Positions 25,313-33,836 of a stretch of 43,718 bases of DNA are shown in pieces (the first letter of the stretch is position 1; each line of letters opens with the position of its first letter). The notes beneath the pieces were generated by a model. That model was given only the letters and a program-made list of their open reading frames with translations. It was not told where the DNA came from and searched no databases. A program made the position numbers and the translations under genes. Source of the stretch: RGIG3009 sp045595845 (GTDB lineage Bacteria; Bacillota; Clostridia; Oscillospirales; Acutalibacteraceae); contig JAZOBF010000053.1 of the NCBI GenBank assembly GCA_045595845.1, forward strand, positions 1-43,718, in the 5' to 3' direction.

Positions 25313-25351
25313 AAACGATAAGCAATATTATGTGAGGTATGGTGGAAAATT

Positions 25352-26800
25352 ATGAATATAAACTCGATGGGTAAAAAGAAAAGCGAATTTCCCGTAAAGG
25401 TACTGCAGTTTGGCGAAGGGAATTTTCTTCGTGCATTTGTAGACTACATGATAGACATCGCCAATGAAAAAGGGGTTTTTGACGGCAGCATCGCCATTGC
25501 GAAGCCGATTTCTTTTGGTAATCTTGATGCTTTCAAAGAGCAGGATAACCTGTACACTGTGGTGTTGCGGGGTAAGGAAAACGGCAAGGTTGTAAATGAC
25601 AGCCGCATTATCACCTCGGTTTCAAAGGTGGTTGACTGTGCAGAAAATTATGACGAATATATGGCTCTCGCTCACCTTGACACCCTGCGTTTTGTGGTAT
25701 CAAACACCACCGAGGCAGGAATCGTACTGGACGAAAACGATACCTTTGAGGGGTTGCCCGCGACCTATCCCGGCAAGCTCACGAAATTCCTGTATGAGCG
25801 GTACACCGCTTTTGGCGGTGCCGCTGACAAGGGACTAATTATTCTGCCCGTTGAGCTCATAGAGGAAAACGGAAAGAAACTGAAAGAATGCGTTTTGGCA
25901 CTTGCAGATATCTGGAATTTGCCCGATGCGTTTAAAGCGTGGCTTAACGAAAACAACATGTTCTGTTCAACTCTTGTTGACCGAATTGTGACCGGCTATC
26001 CGAGAGGATATGCAGACAAGGTATGCGCAGAACTCGGTTATGAAGATAAGCTTGTCGACATCGGCGAGCCCTTTGCTCTGTGGGTAATTGAGAGCGACAA
26101 GGATATCAGCGAGGAATTACCGTTAGACCAGATCGGTCTTCCCGTTGTGTTTACCGATAACCATAAGCCGTATAAAGAAAGAAAAGTGCGGGTGCTTAAC
26201 GGTGCCCATACCGCATCGGTTCTTGCGGGCTATCTGTACGGATTGGATATTGTCAGAGATTGCATGAGCGATGATGTGATGGGCAAATACATCCGTAAAG
26301 TGGTAGATGACGAAATTGTACCGCAAGTGAATTTGCCGTTGGAAGAAGTGAAAGAATTTGCCGCCTCGGTGTACGAGCGCTTTGAAAATCCTTTTATTGA
26401 CCACGCCCTGTTATCCATATCCCTCAATTCCGTCTCCAAATGGCGAGCAAGGGTGTTGCCGTCATTTAAGGATTATTACAAAAATAAAGGCAGCTTGCCC
26501 ACGCTTATCACCTTTTCTTTCGCCGCCTTGCTGGCGTTTTATTCGTCAAACAATTTAAAAGATGACGGACTGTACGCGAAACGCGGCAATGAGGAATATG
26601 TGATTCACGATGATGAAGCGGTTCTCAAATTTTTTGCCGAAAACACGGGTAAAGCCGATTTTGTGAAATCCGCATGTAAGAATGTTGCTTTTTGGGGCGA
26701 AGATATGACCGCTTATGCCGACTTTGCCGATACGGTCTCCTATTGGTATGCAAAGATCATGGATAATCCCGCTGAAGCTCTCAAAGAGGTGCTCGAATGA
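25352..26800 (+). CDS. uxaB: Tagaturonate reductase (altronate oxidoreductase)
   Basis: UxaB reduces D-tagaturonate to D-altronate with NADH. This 482-residue mannitol dehydrogenase-type protein begins VKVLQFGEGNFLRAFVDYMID, the nucleotide-binding segment, has VSNTTEAGI (about 112-120), CSTLVDRIVTGYP and the substrate-binding segment RKVRVLNGAHTASVLAGYL. It overlaps uxaA by four bases (ATGA), so the two are translationally coupled. Together with uxaA it favours galacturonate over glucuronate as the substrate of this operon. Confidence 0.94.
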   Translation: MNINSMGKKKSEFPVKVLQFGEGNFLRAFVDYMIDIANEKGVFDGSIAIAKPISFGNLDAFKEQDNLYTVVLRGKENGKVVNDSRIITSVSKVVDCAENYDEYMALAHLDTLRFVVSNTTEAGIVLDENDTFEGLPATYPGKLTKFLYERYTAFGGAADKGLIILPVELIEENGKKLKECVLALADIWNLPDAFKAWLNENNMFCSTLVDRIVTGYPRGYADKVCAELGYEDKLVDIGEPFALWVIESDKDISEELPLDQIGLPVVFTDNHKPYKERKVRVLNGAHTASVLAGYLYGLDIVRDCMSDDVMGKYIRKVVDDEIVPQVNLPLEEVKEFAASVYERFENPFIDHALLSISLNSVSKWRARVLPSFKDYYKNKGSLPTLITFSFAALLAFYSSNNLKDDGLYAKRGNEEYVIHDDEAVLKFFAENTGKADFVKSACKNVAFWGEDMTAYADFADTVSYWYAKIMDNPAEALKEVLE

Positions 26801-28278
26801 AGTGTATAAAAATACATGGCGCCGATAGCGTTGCTGTCGCCGTGGAACCTTTGAAAAAAGGCGATACCGTCACGGTTGAAAATCAAGAGATAACGCTGTT
26901 AAGCGATATCCCCGCCGGTCATAAATTTGCTCTTTTTGATATTCAAAAAGGCGACAACATACTCAAATATGCCTACCCCATTGGTCACGCCAAATGTGAT
27001 ATAAAAACGGGGGAGCATATCCATACTCACAATACAAAATCGAATCTTTCCGGGGTATTGGAGTATGAATACCACCCCGATTTTAAAGAGGTTGAGAAAA
27101 TTAACCCTTGCACATTCAGAGGGTATAAAAGAGCCGACGGCAAGGTGGGAATTCGGAATGAAATCTGGATCATTCCTACGGTTGGTTGTGTGAATTCCAT
27201 CGTTCGGGAAATGGAAAACCAAGCGCAATGCTTCAAGACCGAAAACATTGACGGTATTTATTCCTATAACCATCCCTACGGTTGCTCACAGTTGGGCGAC
27301 GATATGACAATGACCTTGCAATACCTTTCGGGGTTAATCAACCATCCCAATGCCGCCGCGGTGTTAGTGGTAGGACTCGGTTGTGAAAACGGCAATATTG
27401 ACGAACTCAAAAAGGTACTCGGCGATTACGATGACGGCAGAGTAAAATTCCTTGTCGCTCAAAATTCAGAAGACGAGATAGCTGAGGGCGTCGCAATCAT
27501 AAAAGACCTTGCACGGTATGCCGACACATTCAAACGAACAGAATGCCCGGCAAGCGACCTTGTGATTGGTCTTAAATGCGGTGGTTCGGATGGCTTTTCG
27601 GGTATTACCGCCAATCCGCTACTCGGCTCACTGTCAGACAGAATCATCGGCATGGGCGGCAGTACCATCCTGACCGAGGTTCCCGAAATGTTTGGCGCCG
27701 AAACCATATTAATGAACCGCTGCCGTACGGAAAACGAATTCAATAAAACCGTAAACCTTATCAATAATTTCAAAAAGTATTTTATGCGATACGGCGAAAA
27801 AGTGGACGAAAACCCCTCGCCGGGTAACAAAGAGGGCGGCATTACCACACTTGAAGATAAATCCCTCGGTTGCACCCAAAAAGGAGGCACCGCGCCGGTC
27901 GAGGATGTACTGGATTACGGCGAGTGTGTAAAATGCAAAGGCCTGTCCCTCTTACAAGCGCCGGGTAACGACCTTGTTGCCGCCAATGCGCTTGCGGTTT
28001 CGGGTGCACAATTGATACTCTTTACAACCGGCAGAGGAACCCCGTTCGGTTGTCCCGTTCCGACGGCTAAGATTTCAAGCAACTCAACCCTTGCAAACAA
28101 GAAAAAATCTTGGATAGACTTTAACGCAGGTCAGCTTCTGGAAAACAAGTCGATGTCCGACCTTACGGACGAGTTTTTGGAGTATGTACTCAAACTCGCA
28201 TCGGGTGAAATTACCACCAAAGCAGAATCACTCGACAAACATGAGCTTGCGATATTTAAAGACGGTGTAACACTTTAA
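26797..28278 (+). CDS. uxaA: Altronate dehydratase
   Basis: UxaA dehydrates D-altronate to 2-keto-3-deoxygluconate. The 493-residue protein has the N-terminal SAF domain (about 1-95) with GHKFALFDI, GDNILKYAYPIGHA and TGEHIHTHNTKSNL, then the catalytic part with FRGYKRADGKVGIRNEIWIIPTVGCVNSI, GCSQLGDD, LKCGGSDGFSGITANPLLG and GRGTPFGCPVPTAKISSN. Conserved cysteines and histidines fit a metal-dependent enzyme. It has the complete two-domain length in one chain. Eda follows after 13 bases. Confidence 0.95.
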   Translation: MKCIKIHGADSVAVAVEPLKKGDTVTVENQEITLLSDIPAGHKFALFDIQKGDNILKYAYPIGHAKCDIKTGEHIHTHNTKSNLSGVLEYEYHPDFKEVEKINPCTFRGYKRADGKVGIRNEIWIIPTVGCVNSIVREMENQAQCFKTENIDGIYSYNHPYGCSQLGDDMTMTLQYLSGLINHPNAAAVLVVGLGCENGNIDELKKVLGDYDDGRVKFLVAQNSEDEIAEGVAIIKDLARYADTFKRTECPASDLVIGLKCGGSDGFSGITANPLLGSLSDRIIGMGGSTILTEVPEMFGAETILMNRCRTENEFNKTVNLINNFKKYFMRYGEKVDENPSPGNKEGGITTLEDKSLGCTQKGGTAPVEDVLDYGECVKCKGLSLLQAPGNDLVAANALAVSGAQLILFTTGRGTPFGCPVPTAKISSNSTLANKKKSWIDFNAGQLLENKSMSDLTDEFLEYVLKLASGEITTKAESLDKHELAIFKDGVTL

Positions 28279-28291
28279 GAGGAGGATACTT

Positions 28292-28846
28292 ATGGAAAAA
28301 TTTATACCCGTTGTCGTAATCAAAGAATTATCCGAAACCGACACCATTCTCACGGCACTTAAAGAGTCCGGCATCAATTGTGCGGAGATTACCTTTCGCA
28401 CCGCTTGCGCGGCCGAAGCAATTGCGTACGCCTGCAAGAACTATCCCGATATGTCGATAGGCGCCGGTACGGTCATCAATGCCGAACAATGCGAAGCGGC
28501 ACTGAAAGCAGGTGCACAATTCATCGTGTCCCCCGGTCTCTCGGTTGCGGTCGCAAACATCTGTAATGAAAGAAATATCCCCTATTATCCGGGCTGTGTT
28601 ACGCCCACGGAAATCATGCAGGCCTTGGAGCTGGGTATTACCACCGTTAAATTCTTCCCGGCTAATGTTTACGGCGGTCTGAAAGCGTTAAAAGCCTTGT
28701 CGGCACCGTTCCCGCAGGTTACCTTTATTCCGACGGGCGGCGTTGACAGAAGCAATATTGACGAGTTTTTAGCGTTTGATAAAATTGCGGCAATTGGCGG
28801 CAGCTTCTTCGTTAAAGAAGCACTTGAAAAAATGGAGGGAAACTAA
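28292..28846 (+). CDS. eda: KDPG/KHG aldolase, short form
   Basis: Eda cleaves 2-keto-3-deoxy-6-phosphogluconate into pyruvate and glyceraldehyde-3-phosphate. The 184-residue barrel has VVVIKELSETD, the catalytic Glu in CAEITFRTAC (about 32-41), GAGTVINAEQC, VSPGLSVAV, YYPGCVTPTEIMQA, the Schiff-base Lys in TVKFFPANVYGG and the phosphate site TGGVDRSNI. It stops soon after GGSFFVKEALEK, about 20 residues before the end of E. coli Eda, so the last helix is missing, but all active-site residues are present. AGAGGAG precedes the start; kdgK begins one base after its stop. Confidence 0.93.
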   Translation: MEKFIPVVVIKELSETDTILTALKESGINCAEITFRTACAAEAIAYACKNYPDMSIGAGTVINAEQCEAALKAGAQFIVSPGLSVAVANICNERNIPYYPGCVTPTEIMQALELGITTVKFFPANVYGGLKALKALSAPFPQVTFIPTGGVDRSNIDEFLAFDKIAAIGGSFFVKEALEKMEGN

Positions 28847-28847
28847 C

Positions 28848-29870
28848 ATGGCAAAAGTTGTAACATTTGGTGAGTTAATGTTAAGACTCGCCCCCAACGG
28901 CTATTACCGATTTTTTCAGAACGATCAGATGCAAGCGACCTTCGGCGGCGGCGAGGCCAATGTGGCGGTAAGTCTTGCAAACTACGGCATGGACAGCGTT
29001 TATGTGACCAAATTGCCGAAGCATGCGATCGGCCAGGCGGCAGTCGACAGTCTGCGTTATTTTGGCGTCGATACCTCTAAAATTGTGCGCGGAGGAGAGC
29101 GCGTCGGTATTTACTATCTGGAAAAGGGTGCGTCTCAGCGCGGTTCGGTATGTATTTACGACCGCAAATATTCCGCCATACAAATGGCTGAACCCACCGA
29201 CTTTGATTGGAACAGCATTTTTGAAGGCGCTGATTGGTTCCATTTTACGGGAATCACTCCCGCTCTGGGCACCAATCTTGTTGAGATTTGTAAAGAAGCC
29301 TGTATCGCCGCTAAAAAGCGTGGCGTTAAAATTTCCTGCGACTTAAACTACAGAGGCAAGCTTTGGACAAGAGCGGAAGCAAACGCGGCTATGACCGAGC
29401 TTTGTCAGTATGTCGATGTCTGCATTTCCAACGAGGAAGACGCCAAAGATGTGTTCGGCATTGAGGCGGAAGGCACGGATATTTACGGCGGTAAACTGAA
29501 TCATGAGGGCTACAAGAGTGTTGCAAAACAGCTTGCCGATAAGTTTGGCTTTGAAAAGGTTGCCATCACACTCCGCACTTCCATTTCCGCCAACGATAAC
29601 GACTGGGCAGGCATGCTGTATGACGGCGAAGAATATCACTTCTCCAAGACCTACCATCTGCATATTGTGGACCGTGTAGGCGGCGGCGATTCTTTCGGCG
29701 GCGGCCTCATCTATGCCCTGCTCACGAACAAGTCTTCAAAGGATGCCATTGAATTTGCGGTGGCGGCTTCGGCGCTGAAACACACGGTTGAGGGTGACTA
29801 TAACCGCGTGGGCGTGTCCGAGGTTGAAAAACTCGCGGGCGGCGACGGTTCGGGCCGCGTGCAACGATAA
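28848..29870 (+). CDS. kdgK: 2-Keto-3-deoxygluconate kinase (PfkB family)
   Basis: KdgK phosphorylates 2-keto-3-deoxygluconate to KDPG, linking the uxa steps to Eda. The 340-residue ribokinase-fold protein starts VVTFGELMLRLAPNGYYRF and has the substrate motif FGGGEANVAVSLANYG (about 32-47), FHFTGITPALG, SCDLNYRGKLW and the catalytic motif DRVGGGDSFGGGLIYAL, with Asp as the base, near residue 280. The upstream frame overlaps eda; ATG at 28848 has GGAGGG upstream and matches the family. Last gene of the operon, followed by a strong terminator. Confidence 0.94.
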   Translation: MAKVVTFGELMLRLAPNGYYRFFQNDQMQATFGGGEANVAVSLANYGMDSVYVTKLPKHAIGQAAVDSLRYFGVDTSKIVRGGERVGIYYLEKGASQRGSVCIYDRKYSAIQMAEPTDFDWNSIFEGADWFHFTGITPALGTNLVEICKEACIAAKKRGVKISCDLNYRGKLWTRAEANAAMTELCQYVDVCISNEEDAKDVFGIEAEGTDIYGGKLNHEGYKSVAKQLADKFGFEKVAITLRTSISANDNDWAGMLYDGEEYHFSKTYHLHIVDRVGGGDSFGGGLIYALLTNKSSKDAIEFAVAASALKHTVEGDYNRVGVSEVEKLAGGDGSGRVQR

Positions 29871-29883
29871 ACCCATACTAACA

Positions 29884-29928
29884 GAAAAACGCATCCCCTC
29901 GGATTACTCCGAGGGGATGCGTTTTTTT
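29884..29928. terminator. Bidirectional terminator after kdgK
   Basis: A stem of at least 18 perfect pairs (AACGCATCCCCTCGGA with its complement, 29888-29922, loop TTAC) is flanked by an A run and seven T residues. It lies 21 bases from the stop of the convergent SGNH gene. Confidence 0.94.
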
Positions 29929-29949
29929 GTTAAGCCCTACAGGCAAGGT

Positions 29950-30726
29950 TTATTTATAGTTGATATTGGTGCCGATAAGCCCGACATATTTGAAATCCTG
30001 AGGATTGGTTCGTACAATATAATCAATATAGGAGTCAATAAGATTTGCTGTGAAAATATACCCCATCGGATTCATATGACCGTTCAAATAAGTCTTTTTG
30101 GAAAAGTCTTCGTCATATACCGGTCCATACTGATAGAGGTCGATGACATACGCATTCTCAAAATGGTCAGCAAGCGCGTATATGGCCTGTATCATACCCT
30201 CTCGTTGTCTTTGGCTACGGAATGGTTCGTTGGGGAATGTAACGAAGAAGAACTTCGCATCGGGACTGATTTCCTTATATCGTCTTACGATTTCCGCATA
30301 ATAGCTAATGAACGGACGCTCGCCTGAAAACTCCGTCGCCGTTATGTCGTCGGCCGTTCCGATTTCCATCTTTTGGTTATAGATATCGTTAACGCCCAAC
30401 GCAATAACATACGCTTGACACGCTTTTTCCTTGTCCCAAAACCCTTTTTGTTCCGCAAAACTGTCAAGATACCATTTCGCCGTCATGCCGCCTTGCGAAA
30501 AATTATAAGCACGCAAGCCGTTTTTTCTGGCAATGTATTGTCCCCACGAGTACTCATATAAATCGTGAAAATGGTGAGTGCCGTCTGCATCTATCGTTTC
30601 AAACTCTCCCGACGACAGACTGTCACCAATAAACGCCATTGTGCGAAATATCGATGTATAACTATACCCGCCAACCAAATTTTCCAAAGGTTTTTCATTT
30701 AACATACTGTTTTCATCTCCACTCAT
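29950..30726 (-). CDS. SGNH/GDSL-type hydrolase
   Basis: The 258-residue protein has the SGNH blocks MAFIGDSLSSGEF (nucleophile Ser, about 31-43), GGMTAKW (Gly), GVNDIY (Asn) and NGHMNPMGY (His). The Asp three residues before the His, normal for the GDSL triad, is replaced by Leu. No signal peptide is visible, so it probably acts in the cytoplasm, perhaps as a deacetylase or esterase on sugar derivatives; the substrate is unknown. An internal ATG at 30705, preceded by GGAG, may be the true start because upstream of 30726 no good ribosome site exists. It is convergent with the uxa operon. Confidence 0.75.
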   Translation of the reverse strand: MSGDENSMLNEKPLENLVGGYSYTSIFRTMAFIGDSLSSGEFETIDADGTHHFHDLYEYSWGQYIARKNGLRAYNFSQGGMTAKWYLDSFAEQKGFWDKEKACQAYVIALGVNDIYNQKMEIGTADDITATEFSGERPFISYYAEIVRRYKEISPDAKFFFVTFPNEPFRSQRQREGMIQAIYALADHFENAYVIDLYQYGPVYDEDFSKKTYLNGHMNPMGYIFTANLIDSYIDYIVRTNPQDFKYVGLIGTNINYK

Positions 30727-30810
30727 AATTTAACAGCGCATCCTTGTCACAATCGTACCATACCGTGCACAAGAAATCAAGCATTTGGGTGCCCTGGCTT
30801 CTCACATATA

Positions 30811-30839
30811 TTGCCAAATTTCGAGAAGAGTGCTATAAT
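30811..30839 (+). promoter_or_regulatory. Promoter of trkA-trkH
   Basis: TTGCCA (30811-30816) and consensus TATAAT (30834-30839) with a 17-base spacer lie 40 bases before the trkA start. Confidence 0.75.
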
Positions 30840-30879
30840 GGCGGCATAAGGACAATCCGTGCCATACGGGAGGTAATCT

Positions 30880-32235
30880 ATGGATATTATTATTGCAGGC
30901 GGCGGTAAGGTCGGCATGACCTTATGTCGGCAATTGGCATCAGAAGGCCACAACTTAACAATCATCGACCAAAACGATACGGTTTTGGAGACCGCAGTGG
31001 AGCGGTATGACGCCATTGCCGTTCGCGGCAACTGTGCCGCCAAAGGCACTCTGCAACGAGCCGGTATTGATGAAGCCGAGTTGGTAATTGCGGCAACGGG
31101 TGCCGATGAATTGAATCTTTTGTGCTGCATGACCGCTCACGGAATGAACCCGCGCGTCCACACGATTGCCCGCATCCGCGATCCGGAATATGCCGAACAG
31201 GTGGCAACCATGCGGGAGGTTTTCCCTCTTTCTCTGACCGTAAATCCGGAAAAGCAAGCCGCTTTGGAAATTGAGCATTTACTGAAATTTCCCGGTTTCT
31301 TAAGCTGTGATACCTTTGCCAAGGGGCGTGCACAAATCGTGGAACTGCGTGTAGATGCCGCAAGCAAGCTGTGTAATCTTTCCTTGGTGGAGATGAGCAG
31401 TGTCGTCAAATGCCGTGTACTGGTTTGTGCGGTTCTGCGTGCCGGCAAAGCCATCGCCCCCCGCGGTAATTTCATTCTGCAAGAGGGTGACCGCATCTTT
31501 GTTACGGCTTCCACGGCAGATTTGACCACCTTGCTCAAGAATTTAGGTATTATCACCCGCCGCATCCGCAATGTGCTCATCTGCGGCGGCGGTAAAATAT
31601 CGTATTATCTGGCAAAACTTTTGGAGGATGATAAAATATCCGTCCAACTACTGGAAAAGGATTACGATCAATGCGTTGAGCTTGCCAACCAACTGCCCAA
31701 AACATCCGTAATACATGATGATTGCAGCAGTCATGCCGCCCTGGAAGCACAGGGTATGAGCAAATGCGATGCCGTCATTACCCTGACCGGCACCGATGAA
31801 ACAAACATGATTATCTCTCTGTATGCCGGCAGAAAAGGGGTTCCCCAAATCATTACCAAGCTAAGCCACGGTGACAACATCAGCATTGCAGACGCTATGG
31901 CCTTGGGTTCCATCGTCGTGCCCAGAGAGTTGTGCAGCAACAATATCGTCCGTTATGTCCGCGCTATGGAAAACCAGGTGGGTGCCGCCATCTCGGTCCA
32001 TGCCATTGCTGACGGACAAGCAGAAGCGGTGGAGTTTTTGGTAGACCGCACGACGAAATTCCTCAACACCCCTTTAAAGAAGATAAAATTGAAACCAAAT
32101 GTGCTGATTGCCAGCATTACCAGCGGTGTTACCACGCAAATCCCGAACGGTGATTCTGTCTTCACCGTTGGTGACACGATTGTGGTGGTCACCAGTGGCG
32201 GTGTATTACATCAAATTAACGATATTTTTGCTTAA
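30880..32235 (+). CDS. trkA: Trk potassium uptake regulatory subunit TrkA
   Basis: TrkA is the cytoplasmic NAD(H)/nucleotide-binding gating subunit of the Trk/Ktr potassium channel. The 451-residue protein has two RCK units. The first begins IIIAGGGKVGMTLCRQLASEGHNLTIID (dinucleotide-binding glycine motif, about 3-30) with its C-terminal TrkA-C domain to about 225; the second begins VLICGGGKISYYLAKLLEDD near 228 with TLTGTDETNMIISLYA. GGGAGG precedes the ATG. It precedes trkH by 88 bases on the same strand. Confidence 0.95.
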   Translation: MDIIIAGGGKVGMTLCRQLASEGHNLTIIDQNDTVLETAVERYDAIAVRGNCAAKGTLQRAGIDEAELVIAATGADELNLLCCMTAHGMNPRVHTIARIRDPEYAEQVATMREVFPLSLTVNPEKQAALEIEHLLKFPGFLSCDTFAKGRAQIVELRVDAASKLCNLSLVEMSSVVKCRVLVCAVLRAGKAIAPRGNFILQEGDRIFVTASTADLTTLLKNLGIITRRIRNVLICGGGKISYYLAKLLEDDKISVQLLEKDYDQCVELANQLPKTSVIHDDCSSHAALEAQGMSKCDAVITLTGTDETNMIISLYAGRKGVPQIITKLSHGDNISIADAMALGSIVVPRELCSNNIVRYVRAMENQVGAAISVHAIADGQAEAVEFLVDRTTKFLNTPLKKIKLKPNVLIASITSGVTTQIPNGDSVFTVGDTIVVVTSGGVLHQINDIFA

Positions 32236-32323
32236 AATCCCATGATTGTTCGTTTTAAAATCATGCGCCGTTTGGCTCAAACCTTTTAAACAGAACGATG
32301 ACGGGGAATTGTGGAGTAGTTTT

Positions 32324-33790
32324 ATGAACTTTAAGATGATCGGGCGATTCTTATCACAAATCATCGCCATTGAAGCTTTTTTTATGCTTCCTGCCCTTGG
32401 TATCAGTTTTTTCAACGGCGAAACAACTGCCGCACGGGGCTTTGTCTATACCATCGCTATTTGTGTGGTATTGGCGAGTGTTATGTATTTGATCTGTCGA
32501 AAAGCCAATAAACTGTTTGCCGCTCGAGAAGGACTGGTATGCGTTGGTTTCTCCTGGATTATGCTCAGTCTTTTGGGGGCGCTTCCCTTTGTGTTCTCGG
32601 GCGCCATCCCCCGCTATATCGATGCCGTTTTTGAAATTGTCTCCGGTTTTACCACCACCGGCGCATCGGTGATTGCGGATGTGGAAGCACTGTCCAAGGG
32701 CATTCTCTATTGGCGCAGCTTTAGCCACTGGTTAGGCGGTATGGGTGTACTGGTGTTCTTACTGGCTATCGTACCAAGCGGTGAACGCGAAACCGGCTTT
32801 ACCATGCACCTTTTGCGGGCGGAAAGTCCCGGTCCCGATGTCGGCAAGCTGGTGCCGAAAATGAAAAACACCGCCATGATCCTCTACATTATTTATGTAG
32901 TCATGACGATTGTGAATTTCATTTTTCTGCTTTTTGGTAATATGTCGGTGCTCGATGCGCTGTGTACGGCTTTCGGTACGGCAGGCACGGGCGGCTTCGG
33001 CGTCTTCAACGATTCGATGGGCAGCTGTTCCCCCTATGTGCTTTGGGTAACCACGGTATTTATGCTCCTGTTTGGCATCAACTTCAGTTGCTATTATTTG
33101 CTGCTTCTGCGTCAATTTAAGAATGTGCTCAAGGATGAAGAGCTGCGGCTGTACTTCGGCATTTTCATTGCCTCCGCACTGCTGATTGCCGTCAATATTT
33201 TTACCAAAACCAGCACTCTGTACGATACCGTAGGCGAAGTCGTCACGCACGCTGCCTTCCAGGTCAGCTCCATTATGACCACCACCGGTTTTTCGTCGGT
33301 GGACTTTAATCAGTGGTCCGCCTTCAGCAAAAGCATTTTACTGATTCTGATGCTTATCGGCGCCTGCGCCGGTTCCACCGGCGGTGGCTTCAAGGTCGCG
33401 CGTCTTATGCTGATGTTCAAGAACTTGCGGCGGAACATCCTCCATATTCTGAACCATAAAAAAGTACAAATCGTCCGCAACAACGGCAAAGCGGTCAGCG
33501 AAACGGTACTGGCAAATACCAATGCTTACCTTGCCGCCTATGTTATCATTATTGTGATCAGCTGTCTGGTACTCAGTCTTGACGGCAACACCATGGGTAC
33601 CACTCTTTCGGCGGTACTGGCATGCTTCAACAACATTGGTCCCGGCTTTGAAGCCGTCGGTCCCCTGTGCAATTATGCCCATTTGAGTGACCTCTCCAAG
33701 ATTGTGTTGAGTTTGGATATGCTGGCAGGCAGACTGGAGATCTTCCCCATTCTGGCCCTGCTGTCCCGCAACACCTGGAAAAGCAACTAA
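32324..33790 (+). CDS. trkH: Trk potassium channel subunit TrkH
   Basis: TrkH forms the potassium-conducting membrane subunit. The 488 residues contain about ten membrane segments and four pore loops: TTTGASVI (about 103-110), TAGTGGFGVF, MTTTGFSSVD and NNIGPGFEAVGP, with CAGSTGGGFKV before the last. The frame opens earlier at 32246, but ATG at 32324 with GGAG upstream gives the usual TrkH N-terminus (MNFKMIGRFLSQIIAIEA). It is convergent with the lipoprotein gene with only 46 bases between, and no terminator is visible there. Confidence 0.95.
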   Translation: MNFKMIGRFLSQIIAIEAFFMLPALGISFFNGETTAARGFVYTIAICVVLASVMYLICRKANKLFAAREGLVCVGFSWIMLSLLGALPFVFSGAIPRYIDAVFEIVSGFTTTGASVIADVEALSKGILYWRSFSHWLGGMGVLVFLLAIVPSGERETGFTMHLLRAESPGPDVGKLVPKMKNTAMILYIIYVVMTIVNFIFLLFGNMSVLDALCTAFGTAGTGGFGVFNDSMGSCSPYVLWVTTVFMLLFGINFSCYYLLLLRQFKNVLKDEELRLYFGIFIASALLIAVNIFTKTSTLYDTVGEVVTHAAFQVSSIMTTTGFSSVDFNQWSAFSKSILLILMLIGACAGSTGGGFKVARLMLMFKNLRRNILHILNHKKVQIVRNNGKAVSETVLANTNAYLAAYVIIIVISCLVLSLDGNTMGTTLSAVLACFNNIGPGFEAVGPLCNYAHLSDLSKIVLSLDMLAGRLEIFPILALLSRNTWKSN

Positions 33791-33836
33791 GAAATATGAT
33801 GCGCTTGAGTCACAAGGCAAAACAGAAACCGGCAAC

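Noticed and set aside
32241..32265. CATGATT/AATCATG hairpin between trkA and trkH as a terminator
   Set aside because: The stem is short and AT-rich and no T run follows; the genes probably remain co-transcribed.
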